Assembly (NCBI GenBank): GCA_030039095.1
Contig: JASHQP010000372.1
Span: 1-6,351, forward strand
DNA length: 6,351 nt
Reading direction: 5' to 3'
Origin: Streptosporangiaceae bacterium
GTDB lineage: Bacteria; Actinomycetota; Actinomycetes; Streptosporangiales; Streptosporangiaceae
Position numbers and translations under genes: made by a program. Shown in pieces: positions 1 to 5,608 of the stretch. The first letter of the stretch is position 1, and the number at the start of each line of letters is the position of its first letter. The notes under the pieces are model-generated. The model was not told the origin of the DNA. It ran no database searches and was given only the letters and a program-made list of their open reading frames with translations.

Positions 1-735
1 CAGGGGGAAGCCGTCGCCCTCGCCGCCGACCAGGTGGCCGGCTGGCACCCGGGCGCCCTCGAAGACCATCTGGGCGGTGACGGAGGCGCGCATGCCCATC
101 TTGTGCTCGGCGGGCGCTGCCGACACGCCCGGCGTCTGGGCCGGCACATGCAGGCAGCTGATCCCCCTGGCGCGCCCCGGGCCCTCGTGATCGCCCGAGG
201 TGCGCGCGAATACCGTGTAGAAATCTGCCTGGCCCGCGTGCGAGATCCACGCCTTGACCCCGTCCAGCACATAGTCGGGGCCGTCGGCAACGGCCGTCGT
301 CCGCATCGCCGCGGCATCCGAGCCGCTGGCTGGCTCCGACAGGCAGTAGGCACCGAGCTCCTCTCCGCCGAGCATCTCCGGCAGCCAGCCCTGCTGCTCA
401 GCGGTGCCCGCGGTCGCCAGCGGGAAACACGTCAGCGTGTGGACGCTCACTCCCAGCCCGATGGTGAGCCACGCCCGCGACAGCTCCTCGACCACCTGCA
501 GGTAGCTCTGGTACGGCTGGCCACCGCCTCCGAGCCGCTCCGGATAGGGCAGCGCGAGCAGGCCAGCCCGGCCGAGGATCCGGAACTCCTCGCGCGGGAA
601 CGTCCCGTCCCGCTCGGCCGCGTCGACCCTGGGGCGCAGCACCTCGTCGGCGAGCTCCGCTGTCAGGTCGAACAGCGCGCGGGTCTCCTCGTCCGGGCAG
701 TACCGCTCGATGCGCGGCACGCGCTCTCCTGTCAT
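1..735 (-). CDS. Acyl-CoA dehydrogenase, N-terminal part (cut by window edge)
   Basis: This frame is open from an ATG at 735 to base 1, giving 245 codons with no stop in the window. The product would be an FAD-dependent enzyme that introduces the alpha,beta double bond into an acyl-CoA. Visible family features are an N-terminal helical domain (about residues 15-125), the flavin/substrate motif YCLSEPASGSD (130-140), KAWISHAG (161-168), and EHKMGMRAS (210-218) followed by VFEGARVP (224-231), which closes the middle beta domain. The catalytic glutamate and C-terminal helical domain lie beyond the left edge, so chain-length class cannot be judged; family members are usually about 380-400 residues. 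The ATG at 735 has GGAGG (743-747) 7 nt upstream. A GTG at 720 also has AGGAG (726-730) 5 nt upstream, so the start could be five codons later. The gene lies 49 nt downstream of the peptidase gene and is probably its operon partner. Confidence 0.93.
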   Translation of the reverse strand, partial: MTGERVPRIERYCPDEETRALFDLTAELADEVLRPRVDAAERDGTFPREEFRILGRAGLLALPYPERLGGGGQPYQSYLQVVEELSRAWLTIGLGVSVHTLTCFPLATAGTAEQQGWLPEMLGGEELGAYCLSEPASGSDAAAMRTTAVADGPDYVLDGVKAWISHAGQADFYTVFARTSGDHEGPGRARGISCLHVPAQTPGVSAAPAEHKMGMRASVTAQMVFEGARVPAGHLVGGEGDGFPL

Positions 736-761
736 TTGCGCGCCTCCGGCACGACTGTCAT
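732..761 (-). CDS. Possible 9-codon leader ORF upstream of the dehydrogenase
   Basis: The upstream copy of the tandem repeat opens a tiny frame at ATG 761, MTVVPEARK followed by TGA. That TGA (734-732) overlaps the dehydrogenase ATG (735-733) as ATGA. GGAGG at 769-773 lies 7 nt before this ATG, the same arrangement as the real gene. Sequence thus allows translation of a nonapeptide followed by coupled re-initiation at the dehydrogenase start. It may equally be a passive by-product of the duplication. No known leader peptide resembles it, and no attenuator hairpin was seen. Confidence 0.25.
   Translation of the reverse strand: MTVVPEARK
743..747 (-). promoter_or_regulatory. Ribosome-binding site of the acyl-CoA dehydrogenase
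   Basis: GGAGG read on the minus strand, 7 nt upstream of ATG 735. It is the downstream of two identical copies; the other is at 769-773 and serves the mini-ORF start at 761. Confidence 0.75.
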
Positions 762-784
762 TTGCGCGCCTCCGGCACGACAGG

Positions 785-1915
785 TCACCTGACGTCCACG
801 CAGACCAGCTCACGGCTGACGTTGTTCAGCCGCTCGCCTCCCTGCCCCGTGCAGATCACGATGTCCTCGATCCTGGCGCCATGCGGGCCAGGATAGATGC
901 CCGGCTCGATGGAGAACGCCATGCCCGGCTGCAGGGGCTCGGCGTTGCCGGAGACGATGTAGGGATCCTCATGCGTCTCGAGGCCGATCCCGTGGCCGGT
1001 GCGGTGCACGAAGTATTCGCCGTAGCCGTCCGCGGCGATAGGCCGGCGCGCCGCGGCGTCGACAGCCTCGGCGCTCACGCCCGGCTGCACGGCGGCGAAG
1101 GCTGCCTGCTGCGCGTCCCGCAGCACCCGGTAGTAGGCGGCGAAATCCGGCGGCGCCTCGCCGATCACGTAGGTTCTGGTGCAGTCGGAGCAGTAGCCGC
1201 TCGGCATGGTACCGCCGATGTCCACGACGACCGCGTCACCCCGCTGCAGAACCCGGTCGGACACCTCATGGTGCGGGCTGGCCGCGTTCGGCCCGGAGCC
1301 GACGATGGTGAAGTCGACCCGCGCGTGGCCCTCCTGGATGATCGCGTCGGCGATGTCGGCAGCGACCTGCCGCTCGGTCCGGCCCGCCCGCAGCCATCCC
1401 GGCACTCGCGTGTGCACACGGTCGATGGCCGCACCGGCCTCCCGCAGCGCCGACACCTCGGCGGGCGTCTTGCGGACCCGCAGCCCGCCCAGCGCGAGGC
1501 TGGCGAGTTCCTGGCCCACTCCCGGCAGCGTCTCGCGGAACCGGAGCACCATCAGCGCCCACATGCGGTCGGACAGGCCGACCGGGCCGGACAGCGCCCC
1601 GAGCCGCTTGGCAACGAGCGCGTAAGGGTCGTCGGTCTCGTCCCACGGGACGATCTCGAACCCCATGCCGCCCGCGGGCGACGCCTGGGCGGCCGGAAGC
1701 TCCAGCCTGGGGACGACCATGAACGGCGCGCGGTCCGCCGGCACCGCGAGGCAGGTGAGCCGCTCCAGCTGATGTGCGTCGTATCCGGTCAGGTAGCGCA
1801 GGTCCGGGCCCGGAGTCAGCAGCAGCGCCGCCAGGCCGGCGTCGGCGGCCGCCCCGGCGGCACGCTCCACCCGGTCCGCCGGGTAGAGGTCGGCATCGGC
1901 CCGGTCGCTTCCCAT
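785..1915 (-). CDS. M24-family metallopeptidase (Xaa-Pro aminopeptidase/dipeptidase type)
   Basis: The predicted 376-residue product is a cytoplasmic, dinuclear-metal peptidase of the pita-bread fold, likely cleaving an N-terminal residue or dipeptide next to proline. Numbered from the ATG at 1915, residues about 10-135 form a creatinase-type N-terminal domain and 150-376 the catalytic domain. The metal ligands are all present: Asp232 (VVVDIGG), Asp244 (YCSDCTRTY), His308 (HRTGHGIGLETHE), Glu337 (SIEPGIY) and Glu350 (ARIEDIV). His215 in SPHHEVSD and His315 match the conserved catalytic histidines. The length is typical of PepQ/PepP-like proteins. The ATG at 1915 was chosen because GGAGG (1921-1925) lies 5 nt upstream. 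An in-frame ATG at 1933 would add six residues but has no good site. Sequence alone does not separate PepP, PepQ or creatinase-like specificity. The gene is followed after 49 nt by the acyl-CoA dehydrogenase on the same strand. Confidence 0.92.
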   Translation of the reverse strand: MGSDRADADLYPADRVERAAGAAADAGLAALLLTPGPDLRYLTGYDAHQLERLTCLAVPADRAPFMVVPRLELPAAQASPAGGMGFEIVPWDETDDPYALVAKRLGALSGPVGLSDRMWALMVLRFRETLPGVGQELASLALGGLRVRKTPAEVSALREAGAAIDRVHTRVPGWLRAGRTERQVAADIADAIIQEGHARVDFTIVGSGPNAASPHHEVSDRVLQRGDAVVVDIGGTMPSGYCSDCTRTYVIGEAPPDFAAYYRVLRDAQQAAFAAVQPGVSAEAVDAAARRPIAADGYGEYFVHRTGHGIGLETHEDPYIVSGNAEPLQPGMAFSIEPGIYPGPHGARIEDIVICTGQGGERLNNVSRELVCVDVR

Positions 1916-2016
1916 CACGCCCTCCGCTCCCATTGACGCCCAAGTCCGCAGTTCCCTTGCGTGGGCATCATCTCACCCGTGAGAATTGTGCACGCATCTA
2001 GACAGCGGGGTACCAG
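1916..2016. promoter_or_regulatory. Divergent intergenic region with repeated operator-like motifs
   Basis: This 101-bp stretch separates the leftward peptidase gene from the rightward phosphatase gene and should hold both promoters. It is visibly less GC-rich than the flanks. It contains a TCTCAC-CC-GTGAGA inverted repeat (1971-1984) and two CACGCA-type elements, in opposite orientation, at 1956-1963 and 1988-1996; a third lies at 2031-2041 inside the annotated phosphatase start. On the minus strand CACAAT (1991-1986) is a possible -10 element, but no convincing -35 was found. I could not assign a transcription start for either gene. Confidence 0.5.
1971..1984. repeat. Inverted repeat TCTCAC-CC-GTGAGA
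   Basis: Perfect 6-bp arms with a 2-bp centre, midway between two divergent genes. The size and position fit a site for a dimeric transcription factor. No particular regulator family can be named from the motif. Confidence 0.5.
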
Positions 2017-2039
2017 ATGCCTCACGCTAAGTGCACGCA
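1988..2039. repeat. Direct repeat GTGCACGCA, two copies
   Basis: GTGCACGCA occurs at 1988-1996 and again at 2031-2039, start to start 43 bp. A related inverted element, CTTGCGTG, lies at 1956-1963 and pairs exactly with CACGCAAG at 2034-2041. Each GTGCACGCA is preceded by CTCAC (1972-1976 and 2021-2025), at differing distances. The cluster may be a set of binding sites for one regulator; this is inference from repetition and position only. Confidence 0.4.
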
Positions 2040-2916
2040 AGCTGACCACACGCCACCCGCGATGACAACAAAGCCCATGAGAGTTCCGCCAGACCGCCCA
2101 ACGAGGGCAGCGGTTTCGGTGCAGGCTGCCGCTGTGCCCGGCCTCGCGGTTCCGCCGGGAAACGGTGAGCCGAGCCTCGCTGCCGAGGCGAGGCTCGCCG
2201 CTGAGCTCGCCGAAGAGCGTCACGTGGCGCTCGAGCTGCAGCGGGCCATCCTGCCGCTGCACGACGAGCCGTTCGACCTGCCCGGGTTGCGCACGATGGT
2301 GCGCTACCTTCCGGCGTCCCGGGCCGGCCGGGTGGGCGGTGACTGGTACATCACGGCCGACATGCCCGGCGGCCACGTCCTGATCGCGCTCGGCGACGTC
2401 GCCGGGCACGGCCTGGCCGCCGCGGCGGGCATGGCGAGACTGCGCGGGGCGCTGGCCGGGCTGGCGATCACCGGGTCGCCGCCGGAGCGGCTCGTGGGCT
2501 GGCTCAACGACCTGGTCCGGCACGTGGCTCCGGAGCACACGGCGTCGGTGGTGGCCGGCTACTTCGACCCCGGGAGCCGCACCCTGACCTGGGCCCAGGC
2601 CGGCCACCCGCCGCCGGTCCTGGTCCGCGGATCGTGGGCGCGGCCGCTCGACCCGCCGGCCGGGATCCTGCTGGGCGCTGGACAGGAGGAGTACGCAGCC
2701 GCGGTGCTGGCGCTGGCGCCCGGCGACCTGCTGCTGCTGTACAGCGACGGGCTGATCGAGCGCAGGGACCGCTCTGTGGCTGACGGCCCGGCGATGCTGG
2801 CCGCCGCCGTGCGCGGCATCACCGACCCGGAGCAGGCGATCGACGCCGCGCTGACCGCGCTCGGCGGCACCGACCTGGAGGACGACACCTGCCTGGTGGC
2901 CGTCCAGGTGCTCTAG
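2017..2916 (+). CDS. SpoIIE/RsbU-type PP2C serine/threonine phosphatase
   Basis: The 299-residue product is a metal-dependent phosphatase of the SpoIIE (PP2C) family, which in actinobacteria typically dephosphorylates anti-sigma factor antagonists. Residues 1-50 are proline/alanine-rich with no recognised domain; 54-79 form a charged helix leading into LQRAILP, and 88-299 form the catalytic domain. Key motifs are GGDWY with Asp109, GDVAGHG with Asp127, AGHPPP (195-200), LLYSDGL with Asp244, and EDDT (288-291). No PAS, GAF, HAMP or membrane segment is present, so any sensing would be by partner proteins. The start is uncertain: ATG 2017 has only a weak GCGGGG upstream, and the first ~45 codons use many A/T-ending or rare codons unlike the rest. 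GTG 2119, with GAGGG at 2103-2107, is an alternative giving 265 residues. No anti-sigma or antagonist gene is adjacent. Its stop overlaps that of the convergent exonuclease gene. Confidence 0.92.
   Translation: MPHAKCTQADHTPPAMTTKPMRVPPDRPTRAAVSVQAAAVPGLAVPPGNGEPSLAAEARLAAELAEERHVALELQRAILPLHDEPFDLPGLRTMVRYLPASRAGRVGGDWYITADMPGGHVLIALGDVAGHGLAAAAGMARLRGALAGLAITGSPPERLVGWLNDLVRHVAPEHTASVVAGYFDPGSRTLTWAQAGHPPPVLVRGSWARPLDPPAGILLGAGQEEYAAAVLALAPGDLLLLYSDGLIERRDRSVADGPAMLAAAVRGITDPEQAIDAALTALGGTDLEDDTCLVAVQVL
2171..2197. repeat. 10-bp inverted repeat with 7-nt loop inside the phosphatase gene
   Basis: CGAGCCTCGC (2171-2180) and GCGAGGCTCG (2188-2197) are perfect complements around a 7-nt loop. 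As RNA they would form a strong GC-rich hairpin, at about codons 52-61 of the annotated frame. It encodes the Ala/Glu/Leu-rich stretch before the catalytic domain, so it may be a codon-composition effect. No T-tract follows, so it is not a classical terminator. Confidence 0.55.
2913..2916. other. Overlapping convergent stop codons (CTAG)
   Basis: The palindromic CTAG supplies TAG on both strands: 2914-2916 ends the phosphatase gene and 2915-2913 ends the exonuclease gene. There is no intergenic DNA for a terminator, so transcripts from either side probably run into the opposite gene. Confidence 0.95.
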
Positions 2917-3863
2917 TCCGCGGCGGGCTCGGCGATCGCGGCGACCGCGCGGCGCAGCGATGAACCCAGGTTCCAGCGCTCGCCAAGGTCGGCCAGCAGC
3001 TGCGGATCGCCCGCCGGCCGGCCCAGCCGCCCGTCGACCGCGGGCACCGGCGCATCGTTGGCCACGCGCACGACCGGCAGCGCCGCGCGCAGGTAATCCC
3101 GGGCCTGGACCAGCTTCGCCCTGGTGCCCATCGGAAAGCCGCCATGCCCCGCGTCCAGCGCGGTCAGCATCGACTCGACGGTGCCGAAGACCCGCACCAG
3201 CGCGGCGGCGCTCTTCTCCCCCACGCCCGGTACGCCGGGAAGCCCGTCGCTCGGGTCGCCGCGCAGGGTCGCGAAGGCGGCGTAGTCCCGGCCCGGGATC
3301 TGGTACTTCGCGGTGACCGCGGCCTCGTCCACGACCTCGAACTTGGCCACGCCACGGGCGATGTAGACGATCCTGACTTGCCGCGCGTCGTCGACGAGCT
3401 GGAACAGGTCCCGGTCTCCGGTGACCACGTCGACGGGTTCGGCTGCCCGTCCGGCGAGCGTGCCGATGACGTCGTCGGCCTCGTACCCCCTGGCCTCGGC
3501 CATCGCCACCCCCGCTGCCGCCAGCACCTCCCTGATCACCGGTATCTGGGCGGTGAGGGCGTCGGGCACCTGCTCGGTGCCGTCCGGGTTGGCCCGGTGC
3601 GACTTGTACGACGGGATCGCCGCCACGCGGAAGGCCGGCCGCCAGGACGCGTCCATGCACGCGACCAGGCGGGCGGGCTGCCGGGCCCGGACCAGGCGGG
3701 TGATCATGTCGAGCAGACCGCGCACGGCGTTCACCGGCGTGCCGTCCGGCGCGGTCACGGTGTCCGGGACGCCGTAGAACGCGCGGAAGTACATCGAGGC
3801 GGAGTCGAGCAGCATCAGCGAGCCCACCCCGGCCATCCTGCCAGTCTGCTCAGCGGCTGTCAT
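2913..3863 (-). CDS. Stand-alone 5'-3' exonuclease (FEN/Pol I 5'-nuclease family)
   Basis: The 316-residue product matches the N-terminal 5'-nuclease domain of DNA polymerase I as a separate protein, of the kind actinobacteria often carry besides PolA. It would be a cytoplasmic structure-specific nuclease removing 5' flaps or RNA primers. The family's acidic residues are all visible: Asp20 (LLDSAS), Asp71 (CMDAS), Glu128/Asp130/Asp131 (GYEADDVIGT), Asp150/Asp152 (TGDRDLFQL), and Asp203/Asp206 (RGDPSDGLPG). Tyr86-Lys87 (YKSHR) fits the helical arch, and VPGVGEKSAA (211-220) is the helix-hairpin DNA-binding motif. There is no polymerase or proofreading domain. It begins 9 nt after the stop of the upstream ATPase gene and lacks a strong ribosome-binding site, which suggests translational coupling. 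ATG at 3836 or GTG at 3827 are possible shorter starts, since the conserved core begins near residue 15. Its stop overlaps that of the convergent phosphatase gene. Confidence 0.93.
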   Translation of the reverse strand: MTAAEQTGRMAGVGSLMLLDSASMYFRAFYGVPDTVTAPDGTPVNAVRGLLDMITRLVRARQPARLVACMDASWRPAFRVAAIPSYKSHRANPDGTEQVPDALTAQIPVIREVLAAAGVAMAEARGYEADDVIGTLAGRAAEPVDVVTGDRDLFQLVDDARQVRIVYIARGVAKFEVVDEAAVTAKYQIPGRDYAAFATLRGDPSDGLPGVPGVGEKSAAALVRVFGTVESMLTALDAGHGGFPMGTRAKLVQARDYLRAALPVVRVANDAPVPAVDGRLGRPAGDPQLLADLGERWNLGSSLRRAVAAIAEPAAD

Positions 3864-3872
3864 GGCCGCGGT

Positions 3873-4565
3873 CTATGCGGGGTCGGCGGTGATCCGCCCG
3901 TCGGCCAGCGACAGGACGGTGTCGGCTAGATCGATGAGCGCCCGGTCGTGCGTGGCGACCAGGACGGTGACCTCTTCGGCCCGGATGGCGGTGCGCAGCA
4001 GCCGCATGATCTGGCGGCCGGTTTCCGAATCGAGCTGGCCGGTCGGCTCGTCCGCAATGAGCAGCTGGGGCCGGCCGGCCAGGGCACGGGCGATCGCCAC
4101 GCGCTGCTGCTCGCCCCCGGAAAGCTCGCCGGGACGCTGGCGGCCCCGATCGCCCAGGCCCACGAGGTCGAGCATGAGCCGGACCCGGTCCTCGCGGCCC
4201 GGCGCCGTGGCGCCAGCGATGCGCAGCGGGATGCCAACGTTCTCCGCCGCCGACAGGATCGGGATCAGGCCAAAGGACTGGAAGATGAACGCGATGGTGG
4301 TGCGGCGCAGCATCAGCCGCTCGCGCTCGCCCATCGTGGTGAGCTCCTGCCCGGCGACCATTACCTGCCCGGCGTCCGGCCGGTCGAGGCCACCGGTGAT
4401 GTTCAGCAGGGTGGTCTTGCCGGATCCCGACCGGCCATGCACGGCCACAAGCTGGCCACGCGGGACAGCGAATGAGACCTCGCGCAGCGCGTGCACCGCG
4501 TTCCGGCCGGTGCCGAACGTCCGGCTGACGCCGCGGACCTCGGCCACCAGCGCCGGCCGGCTCAT
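3873..4565 (-). CDS. ABC transporter ATP-binding protein, MacB/LolD type
   Basis: The 230-residue product is a single nucleotide-binding domain of normal length for the MacB/LolD/FtsE class, which powers FtsX-like permeases from the cytoplasmic face. All ATPase motifs are intact: Walker A GRSGSGKT (44-51), Q-loop Gln96 in FIFQSFGLIP, signature LSGGEQQR (148-155), Walker B LLIADE with Glu173, D-loop QLDS (177-180), and H-loop His206 in ATHD. There is no extra domain. Its ATG (4565-4563) overlaps the TGA of the preceding ATPase gene as ATGA, the usual sign of coupled translation and near-equal amounts of the two proteins. Export of lipoproteins, peptides or drugs, or a periplasm-facing signalling role, are all possible for this class; the substrate cannot be read from the sequence. 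Confidence 0.94.
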   Translation of the reverse strand: MSRPALVAEVRGVSRTFGTGRNAVHALREVSFAVPRGQLVAVHGRSGSGKTTLLNITGGLDRPDAGQVMVAGQELTTMGERERLMLRRTTIAFIFQSFGLIPILSAAENVGIPLRIAGATAPGREDRVRLMLDLVGLGDRGRQRPGELSGGEQQRVAIARALAGRPQLLIADEPTGQLDSETGRQIMRLLRTAIRAEEVTVLVATHDRALIDLADTVLSLADGRITADPA

Positions 4566-5602
4566 CGGCCGCCGCTCCCCGGCGGCTCCCCGGCGTCCGG
4601 GTCCGTGGCGGCAGCGGGCGGCTCCGGCCAGACGCCGATGTGGCCGGGCCCGGTTTCCAGGCGCACCAGATCGCGCATGCCCAGCGGTTCGGTCATCTCG
4701 CGAGGCAGCTGAAGCCGGCCGGCCCGGTCGAGCACCGCGTACTCCACCGCGTGCTGAGCGGCTCCCCCTTCCTCGCCATGGCCGGCGTGCCGTCGGGTTT
4801 CCGTGCTCGTACGGCCGTCCCGGATCGCGACAGTCCGCCGGACCTGGCCGGACACGGCCGGATCGTGCGTGACGACCAGGACGGCGACTCCAAGCTCGGA
4901 GTTGGCCGCGGCGAGCGCGCCGAACACATCGGCGGCGGTCGCGCTGTCCAGTTCACCGGTCGGCTCGTCGGCCAGCAGCACCCTGGGCCGGTTGGCCAGC
5001 GCGACCGCGATGGCCGTGCGCTGCTGTTCCCCTCCGGATAGCTGGTGCGGCCTGCGCCCGGCGCAATGTGCCACGCCGAGCAGCTCGAGAAGCTCGCTGG
5101 CCCGCAGGGCACGCTCGCGCCTTCCGGTGCGGCTGAACCTCATCGGCATGATCACGTTCTGCGCCGCGGTGAGATAGGGCAGCAGGTTGCGGGAGGTCTC
5201 CTGCCAGATGAAACCGACTGTGGACCGGCGGTAGGTCACCCGCTGCCCGGCGCTGAGCGCGGCGAGGTCGAGGCCGGCGACCCGCACCGAGCCTGCGGTC
5301 GGGACGTCGAGGCCGGCCAGGATGTTGATCAGTGTTGACTTCCCGCTGCCGGAGGCCCCCACGATCGCAGTGAGCTCGCCGTCGGCCACCAGCAGGTCCA
5401 GGCCCTGCAGGGCCTGGACCTCTACTCCCTCGGCGGCGTAGATCCGGACCACCCGGTCACAGGCGATCAGCGCGCCGTCACCGTAACCGGTGCGGCCCGC
5501 TGTGCCCTCAGATGTGCCCCCCGCTGTGCCCGCCTCCGCCCTGAGATCGGCCAGACTTTCGGCCGCGGCGAGGCCCGCCTCGTCGCCCGCGGTCGCCGCC
5601 AT
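4562..5602 (-). CDS. ABC transporter ATP-binding protein with C-terminal AbrB/SpoVT-like segment
   Basis: At 346 residues this is about 110 longer than its partner ATPase. Residues 1-43 are a loose Gly/Ala/Thr-rich extension. Residues 44-265 are a MacB/LolD-type ATPase: Walker A GASGSGKS (82-89), Q-loop Gln134 in FIWQETSRNLLPYL, signature LSGGEQQR (188-195), Walker B VLLADE with Glu213, GELDS (216-220), and His246 in THD. Residues 266-285 are a charged linker. Residues 287-327 (VLDRAGRLQLPREMTEPLG onward) fit the pattern of AbrB/SpoVT swapped-hairpin domains, which dimerise and often bind DNA; here a dimerisation or regulatory role is inferred. The tail is Pro/Gly-rich. Translation should start at ATG 5602, as GGGAGG (5612-5617) lies 9 nt upstream and overlaps the end of the permease gene, 6 nt away. 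The gene contains a perfect 28-bp palindrome. Confidence 0.92.
   Translation of the reverse strand: MAATAGDEAGLAAAESLADLRAEAGTAGGTSEGTAGRTGYGDGALIACDRVVRIYAAEGVEVQALQGLDLLVADGELTAIVGASGSGKSTLINILAGLDVPTAGSVRVAGLDLAALSAGQRVTYRRSTVGFIWQETSRNLLPYLTAAQNVIMPMRFSRTGRRERALRASELLELLGVAHCAGRRPHQLSGGEQQRTAIAVALANRPRVLLADEPTGELDSATAADVFGALAAANSELGVAVLVVTHDPAVSGQVRRTVAIRDGRTSTETRRHAGHGEEGGAAQHAVEYAVLDRAGRLQLPREMTEPLGMRDLVRLETGPGHIGVWPEPPAAATDPDAGEPPGSGGR
4574..4595. repeat. 11-bp tandem repeat at the end of the ATPase gene
   Basis: GCTCCCCGGCG occurs twice back to back (4574-4584 and 4585-4595), encoding part of the Pro/Gly-rich C-terminal tail. Its unit is not a multiple of three, so copy-number change would alter the last residues and the ATGA junction with the next gene. 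Such short GC-rich repeats are common in this kind of genome. Confidence 0.6.
5394..5421. repeat. Perfect 28-bp palindrome within the ATPase gene
   Basis: The half AGGTCCAGGCCCTG (5394-5407) is followed directly by its exact reverse complement (5408-5421), with no spacer. It encodes residues about 61-70 (VQALQGLDL), a position where ABC ATPases conserve an ALxG pattern. Without a loop it would be read best by a dimeric DNA-binding protein or as a cruciform. Coincidence from Leu/Gln/Gly codons cannot be excluded. Confidence 0.85.
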
Positions 5603-5608
5603 CGGGCA

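Larger units (their letters stand above)
729..780. repeat. Perfect 26-bp tandem duplication spanning a start region
   Basis: Bases 729-754 and 755-780 are identical and directly adjacent. Read on the minus strand, each copy contains GGAGG, a 7-nt spacer and ATG. The downstream copy supplies the ribosome-binding site and ATG (735) of the acyl-CoA dehydrogenase. The upstream copy supplies an equally good site and an ATG at 761. Because 26 is not a multiple of three, the two ATGs are in different frames. An exact, gapless two-copy repeat suggests a recent slippage or duplication event. An assembly error is possible but less likely for such a short repeat. Confidence 0.95.

Noticed and set aside
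34..792. 252-codon open frame on the plus strand at the left edge
   Set aside because: It is the antisense shadow of the acyl-CoA dehydrogenase, whose minus-strand translation matches the family throughout.
710..1936. 408-codon open frame on the plus strand opposite the peptidase gene
   Set aside because: It is Arg/Gly/His-rich with no recognisable motif, and lies antisense to a gene with all its metal ligands. Long antisense frames are expected at this GC content.
2890..2960. Transcription terminator between the convergent phosphatase and exonuclease genes
   Set aside because: No stem-loop with a T-tract was seen, and the genes overlap, leaving no intergenic room.
1915..3660. 581-codon open frame on the minus strand
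   Set aside because: It runs out of frame through the exonuclease gene and antisense through the whole phosphatase gene. Its translation is low-complexity Arg/Gly/Ala, without domains.
3862..4872. 336-codon open frame on the plus strand
   Set aside because: It is a Ser/Arg-rich shadow of the two ATPase genes and has no motifs of its own.
5496..5531. Repeated CCCGCTGTGCCC (5496-5507 and 5520-5531)
   Set aside because: It encodes the Gly/Thr/Ala-rich N-terminal extension of the ATPase and is explained by low-complexity peptide repetition.
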